Source of the DNA: Cotesia glomerata | Lineage: Eukaryota; Arthropoda; Insecta; Hymenoptera; Braconidae | DNA: 64,000 nt | Assembly (NCBI RefSeq): GCF_020080835.1 | Contig: NC_058164.1 | Coordinates: 9,680,142 to 9,744,141 of the forward strand | Direction: 5' to 3' | Shown here: one piece after another, positions 58,645-64,000 of the stretch | Layout: every line of letters begins with the position of its first letter | Position numbering within the stretch: position 1 is the stretch's first letter | Translations under genes and position numbers: made by a program | Notes under the pieces: model-generated | Told to the model about the DNA's origin: nothing | The model's database searches: none | What the model saw: the letters and a program-made list of their open reading frames with translations, nothing else

Positions 58645-60824
58645 AATTTTTTTTATTTTGAAAATAATTACTGCATTTGTATTATCCAATTATTAATTTT
58701 AATTTACTTATCATGCTCAGAAAAGTATACATTATAAAATATGTTCAGATTCTTGTTAATTTTGAATGTTTCAAATGTTTTTAATTAAAACTAAAATTAA
58801 GTTAGATAAAAAAATTTTTTTTGGTCAAAAAATTTATTGGCTTATAAAATAATATCCAACATTATAAAAAAAATATTTGAATCAATTATCAAAAATTCGA
58901 TTCTTTATTTTGTAACATGAATCATAATGTATTGTAAGACCTTATTTCTACCGATAATTTACCATAAACTCGATAAAGGTTAGTAGCGAAAGATAAAATG
59001 AAAATAAAACAGGACTCTAAACTATTAAAACATAAAAGTGTAACCATGATAAAGATAGAAAGTAAAATTTTCAATGCAATAAATTTAATGTGACAATTTA
59101 GTGGACCGGAAAAGTTGGCGGTTGACGTATTCCTTTATCTCTTGCGCTATTTTATTAAGAATATTTTTTTAGACATCTTGCTCGTGAATATTAGAAAGGA
59201 TACCTTTCTCCAGATAACACCGACTAAAGGATTTTAAACACTTAAATGTCATGAAGATAGCGCCAGTGTAATATACTTCTCAGACGTGTCGAGATAACCG
59301 AGGATGTGTTAACCAGATTATTGTACCTCGAGAACCTTGAATTCAGAAAAAAAAAAAAAAAAAAAAAAACAGCTATATTATCATTCTCTTATTTTTTTTT
59401 ATTTTTATAAAACTGTATACTTCCCTGCATAATATCATGAACAAGCTGAACGAAGTCCTATGAGATCTCTGAGAAAAGGGCACGTGCGTTCGAGACGCGA
59501 ACACCTGCTCCAGTGAAAGGAGTATTTTTATTTTATTTTATTATCTCATTCGACTATACTACAATTTTACCTTATTATTATCTATTTTTTTACCTTAAAA
59601 TTACTTCAATAATTATTCTTACGTATTTTATATTTTTTTGACTATAAAATACTATAGAAGTTATAATATGAAGGGTCAAGCGTGGAATTTTACATCGAAT
59701 TTATAAAAAAAAACTAGCAGAATAACTTTTATAATTCTTAAACAATGGATAAATATTGCTTTCTCTAAAATTATGAGAAAATTTTTAAAACTTTAGACGT
59801 ACGCAAACTGTTCTTGTAACGTTCAATTATCTGGAATGCAAAAATGAGTTTTTTTTATTTTTCATATCACTTGCCAAATATTTTATTGATTTGAATGAAT
59901 GTTATTGGCATAATACAGTTTTTCAATATTAATTTTTTTAACCTATTTAAGAATTGACTTTTTTAAAATTTGAAACAAAAAAAATAGTATGAATAGCCAA
60001 AGTCTGAATATTTTTTCTGTACAACAGATTTTTAATTTATTTTTTCAATCAATCAATTGATTTATTTTATTGACAACAATGAATAATTGAAGATAGTGGT
60101 CATTCAAGTATATTAAAAAGTAATGGACATTCAAGAGTATTGTTTTGTTATACCTTATAATTTTTTTTTATTTATTAATTAGTATTTTGTCTATAGTTAT
60201 TACGAGTTAAATTTATAAAATTTAGCCTGAATTCAAGCCTGAGTATTCTCAGGACAACATGAAAAATTTCAACGTTAAAAAATGTAGTTGTAGTTGATTT
60301 TTTATAACGGAACGAAGACAAAAAAAATACAGATTTATGTATTGGTATGAATCACATAAATTTTTAATATTTATGTAAAAAAAATAACTTACATAAGCAA
60401 ATAGTAAAATTATTTTTAAAAAAGTACAATAAGACTTTTTAAGTAAATATTAATAATATTAACTTATAACATTAACAACAACCCAATATTAGATACATTA
60501 AAAAATTCATTATCATTATGATCACTTTATTTTTAATTAAAAAATAACCATGAAATAGATGAGTCACTTTACGGTTGAGGTGACGAGAATTTCCGTAGAA
60601 AATATTTAAAATATACAATTTAAAAAAACTCATGCTAGCATAAATTTACAATTAAAAATTCCAAAACATCTGTTGAAAAAATTTATTAAAATAACATTTC
60701 TTTTATTAAGATACTGATAGTTAAAACGAAGAAGAAAATATAAAATACGACGATTCGGTTTAATATGAAGTTTAACACTTATGTTATTACTGAGTAGTAA
60801 AAAAAATAAAAGTAGTAGTCGTAA
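58645..60824. other. No gene seen
   Basis: AT-rich, poly-A run at about 59346-59369. GC-richer patch 59100-59340 upstream of that run, with no recognisable family. Confidence 0.45.
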
Positions 60825-61290
60825 CCGGTGCATGTAGTGGTGGGCATTGGATGATCAAAGGACATTAATCGCGAAGCGATGAGGCTCTGAAGTATCCAGG
60901 CGCCAGGTGCATCTCGTGCTCTTATATTAGTATCGGGGAAGACTCGCTACGAGTGCGTACTACATACTACATACTATTTATATATAATATATGTGTATGT
61001 GTGATGGTTGCGTGCGTGGATTCGTCAGGTAAAGTGTGGCACGAGTCTAACATATCGGATAGGAACTTTCAGCAGCAGTAGCAGGAGCAGGAGCAGACGC
61101 AGGCCGTGTACTGGAGCAGATGTTTCTCGACCTCGCCTTTGCTTATTCTCGGTCCCGTGTAGGTCTATACAAGAATAAGAAGGGAAAAAAATAAGGTAGG
61201 ACGGAGCGAGTACGAGGATCATTGCTCTCTTTTCTTCTTCACTTAGCAGTCGTCTTCCTCTTCGTCCTTTATGTTGTTATTATATTATTT
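60825..61290. other. GC-richer island with AGCAGG/AGCAGT repeats
   Basis: CGCGAAGCGATGAGG, CAGGCGCCAGGTGC and a run of AGCAG(T/G)AGCAGGAGC units (61069-61095). Could be a promoter, leader exon or enhancer. No frame has protein character. Confidence 0.25.
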
Positions 61291-62749
61291 CCATCATCTG
61301 TTCCTTGTAAGCATTCAAAAGAGTGAAAAGATAAAAAAAAATAAATAATAAAATAAAAAAAAATACAAATACCCGCGTTGAAAAAATGGATTGTAAAAAG
61401 ACGAAGGGATAAAGCAGGTGAAACCTATGGGCTTTTTCAAATCTCAACATGTTTCTCGAATTTTTATTAGGATATGTTATGTGTTATGCATTATATTTTT
61501 ATTCTATTTAAAATATATTTAGGCGTTGGAAGTATTTAATGTGAAATATGATGATTTTTTGAGTAACTTTTAAAATTTATGGTAAATTAATTTAGTAAAT
61601 ATTTTTATATTTTTATTTGCATTGATAAATATAAATAAACTAAGTTATACGTCACATATGTTGGATGTATGACGTACGACTTATGATTTATGATTGATCA
61701 AATGGTTTTAGATGTTTCAGATGTTTGATTTTTTTTTTGATTTATTATTTTTTTATGTTAATGAAAATTTTTTCATTAATCAAAAAATTTAATATTTTTT
61801 TTTGTATTTTGAAAGTGTAAGAAAAAAAAATTTATAGACTTAAAAATTATAATAAAAATTCTTTTGTAAAGTTTGTAATTTAGAGAAGCATTTGTTTATG
61901 ATTATAGAATATTCTTAATCTTATGAAAAAATTATTTATCTACTAAAAAAAAATTACTGTAAACAATTATGAGATTGTTGAGATTATTTAAAAAAAAATT
62001 TATTTTAAAAATAAAATTGACAAATTTCTGTGATCTAACTTGTTAATCTTATCAACTTCTAGTAATTACTATCAAACAAATAAAAGTAATAAAAGTACAT
62101 CTAAACAAATCTATCCGCGAAAGTGCGACGAAGAAACAAGTAGCGGATCCGGGCGGACGCAATTAAAGTACTTGACTTAAATGTTGACTACAGAGTCTAC
62201 TCTCCCATGAAAGCTATAAATACTATCGTCACTATCTACTGCGAGCTCGAGACTTCCTTCCTCTTAATAGACATCTATAAAACACCGCATCGAATCCTCA
62301 ATTGATCTTGTATATCTATATCGATACCCACATCTATATTTACATCTATTATTATATCAAATAAATCTAAATACATAGATTAGATTATTGCATTACATCA
62401 AATCAATTTAAACCGTTCTTCCGTAAACATAAATTAGACATAAAAATCTTCCATTAAACATTGAAAGAAAATTATTCATTTTTCAGCGAAAAAATATTTT
62501 TACTGATATTAAAATTAATGAATGAAAAAAATTATTTCTTCTCTGCAATATGTATCCACAATTTTTTACAATTTTTTTAGTCATAATTTACTGAATAAAT
62601 TTTTTCTAATTATATTAAAAATAAAGATCTTGAAAATAAAAATAAACTGGCGATTTATTTTTAAAAATTAATTAATAAAAAAAGTAAACACAGAAGATAA
62701 TTGATTCAAATTAGGGATTATACTATATTTATAAGCTGGCAAAAGGCCT
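61291..62749. other. No gene seen
   Basis: AT-rich with A and T runs. Brief GC rise at 62110-62290. Confidence 0.45.
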
Positions 62750-63245
62750 TGGAGACCTGCTGGCATAAATTAAATGGCTCGTGGTACACAGTACATAGTG
62801 CATCGCACAAAAGCTTTGTAGATTGTATACTGCACCTTCATCATGACATCCTTCATTGAATCCTCCCACTTGGCTTTTCGAACCTTGAGCTTCTACTAAA
62901 TATTATTTCATCCTCTTTCCACCTCCTCACTCTTCTTATTCTTATTCTCTTGTTTTCCTTTACCTTACTTCACTTTTTCATAACAACCTCACTCAACTCG
63001 ACTCACACGCACACACACAACAAACAAACTAAACGGTGAATAGCGGCCCGGTGCCCGGCATAAGAGTCCAGGACTCAGATGCCCCACATGCACACTATAC
63101 TCATACTGAATTTACCAAGGATTCTTTTACGGTAGCAGCTGCTAAGCCATTACATTACATTCCCTTGTTCTTGCTATCCTTCCACCTTGTGACCCTAGGC
63201 CTAAGGTACCCAAATTCAGTCGAGCAACAACTTTCGTAGCCTTCA
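62750..63245 (+). other. GC-richer island, possible non-coding exon or promoter
   Basis: CT-rich from 62900 (CCTCTTTCCACCTCCTCACT), then GCGGCCCGGTGCCCGGCA and a stretch with balanced base use to 63240. The only long frame begins at GTG, so it is not a normal eukaryotic start. Nature unresolved. Confidence 0.25.
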
Positions 63246-64000
63246 GACCTTCCGTCAATTTTTTTCTCTATATATTAAATCGTATTTTACTCATTTCAAT
63301 ATTTTTGTAATTTATAATTTAACATTTTAATTAATTAATGTGTAACAATGTTGTGACGTGAAAAATTATCCAAGTGACCACTTACGTACCTTAAGGATAT
63401 ATATTGTGAAAAAATAAATTTATTTTCATTTATTATCTATAAATAATTAAAAATGATTATTTGTATATCTGGATTTATTCCTAGGTATGTTTTTATTTAC
63501 AAGTAACATTTATTTTATTTTTATTAAAATTGAAATTTATCCTTAAATGATTTCATGACGCACAGGATGATTATGATTCATCATTATTCGAGTAGTAATG
63601 TGTATTGTATATATTGTATTGTCGTGGTTAAAATTTTAAATGACCACCTGGCGAGTTCAAAGTGGAGTACTGAATTATTATTTTAAAACCCGTATCTGCT
63701 GGAAATAAAATTATATTGACGGCTATGTATTAATATTTCATAATAACACGAAAAATACTGAATATGTGACGGTTTTTTTATTAATAAAAAAATGTGCACC
63801 TCGAGAAAATTTAAAAAGCTATAGCTTATAAACATACATGTATGCAATATTTTGTAATATAAAAGACCAAATTATAACTTTTAACTGTTATGTACAATAT
63901 TTTATATGCATTTTAGGGCTGATAAATATTAAGATTTAAGAAGCGTACTCTATTTAATTTATTGCTTCGGTAAATATTTATGAAATATAAATCGAACGAA
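63246..64000. other. No gene seen
   Basis: AT-rich to the window end. Confidence 0.5.

Noticed and set aside
63036..63239. 67-codon plus-strand frame in a GC-richer island
   Set aside because: Begins at GTG, which is not a normal eukaryotic nuclear start, and has no recognisable domain.
1..64000. Integrated viral or bacterial genes
   Set aside because: No frame with viral replication, capsid or bacterial protein character was seen. The only protein-level matches are a carrier gene and a LINE.

Overview
The window looks like nuclear DNA from an insect with a very AT-rich genome. The evidence is small phase-conserved introns in the one clear gene, an R4/Dong-type retrotransposon, tRNA-derived SINEs, many microsatellites and very low coding density. 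A hymenopteran (parasitoid wasp) is my best guess from the overall style, but nothing in the window proves the order. No bacterial, viral or organellar gene was recognised.

Only one host gene is secure: a six-exon gene on the minus strand (29241-30465) for the mitochondrial S-adenosylmethionine carrier, SLC25A26. All five introns are 71-103 bp and the joined reading frame gives 271 residues. A second possible coding exon (37112-37335, plus strand) and three GC-richer islands (about 11930-12265, 60825-61290, 62750-63245) may belong to other genes, but I could not identify products.

The rest is a gene desert filled with transposable elements. (1) At least nine non-autonomous elements share one plan: TA flanks or TA-like ends, termini CACTG or CACGG with an A-rich run, and then an array of a short family-specific word in both orientations (1438-2159, 2769-3271, 2889-3119, 10095-10756, 19317-19546, 34302-35005, 35976-36197, 39694-40475, 46241-49678, 51221-53457; 51077-53653 has the same ends without TA). 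(2) Two of these are nests: 51077-53653 holds elements inside elements to four or five levels, and 46241-49678 holds palindromic repeat units, a GGGTGTGTC-ended MITE and a probable solo LTR. (3) Two 140-bp near-perfect palindromes (14191-14330, 41704-41843) are copies of one foldback element. (4) A family with an internal GT/CA microsatellite and three GAGCTC palindromes spaced exactly 40 bp occurs at 16103-17124, 17125-17812, 55185-55555 and 57705-58644. (5) A 1.84-kb element (20168-22004) carries ACGGTCAAAAC repeats.

Retroelements: 27387-28841 holds a 5'-truncated R4/Dong-like LINE with an intact 266-codon zinc-finger plus restriction-like-endonuclease frame and an (AAT)n tail. It is preceded by two antisense copies of a tRNA-headed SINE in a 275-bp tandem arrangement next to (TAA)n. 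Further SINE fragments lie near 11255, 20395, 20690, 34612, 50430 and 52512, and a GC-rich poly-A retroposon sits in a CA microsatellite at 17411-17615.

Most open reading frames in the window are chance frames in AT-rich DNA, microsatellites or MITE arms and are not annotated as genes.
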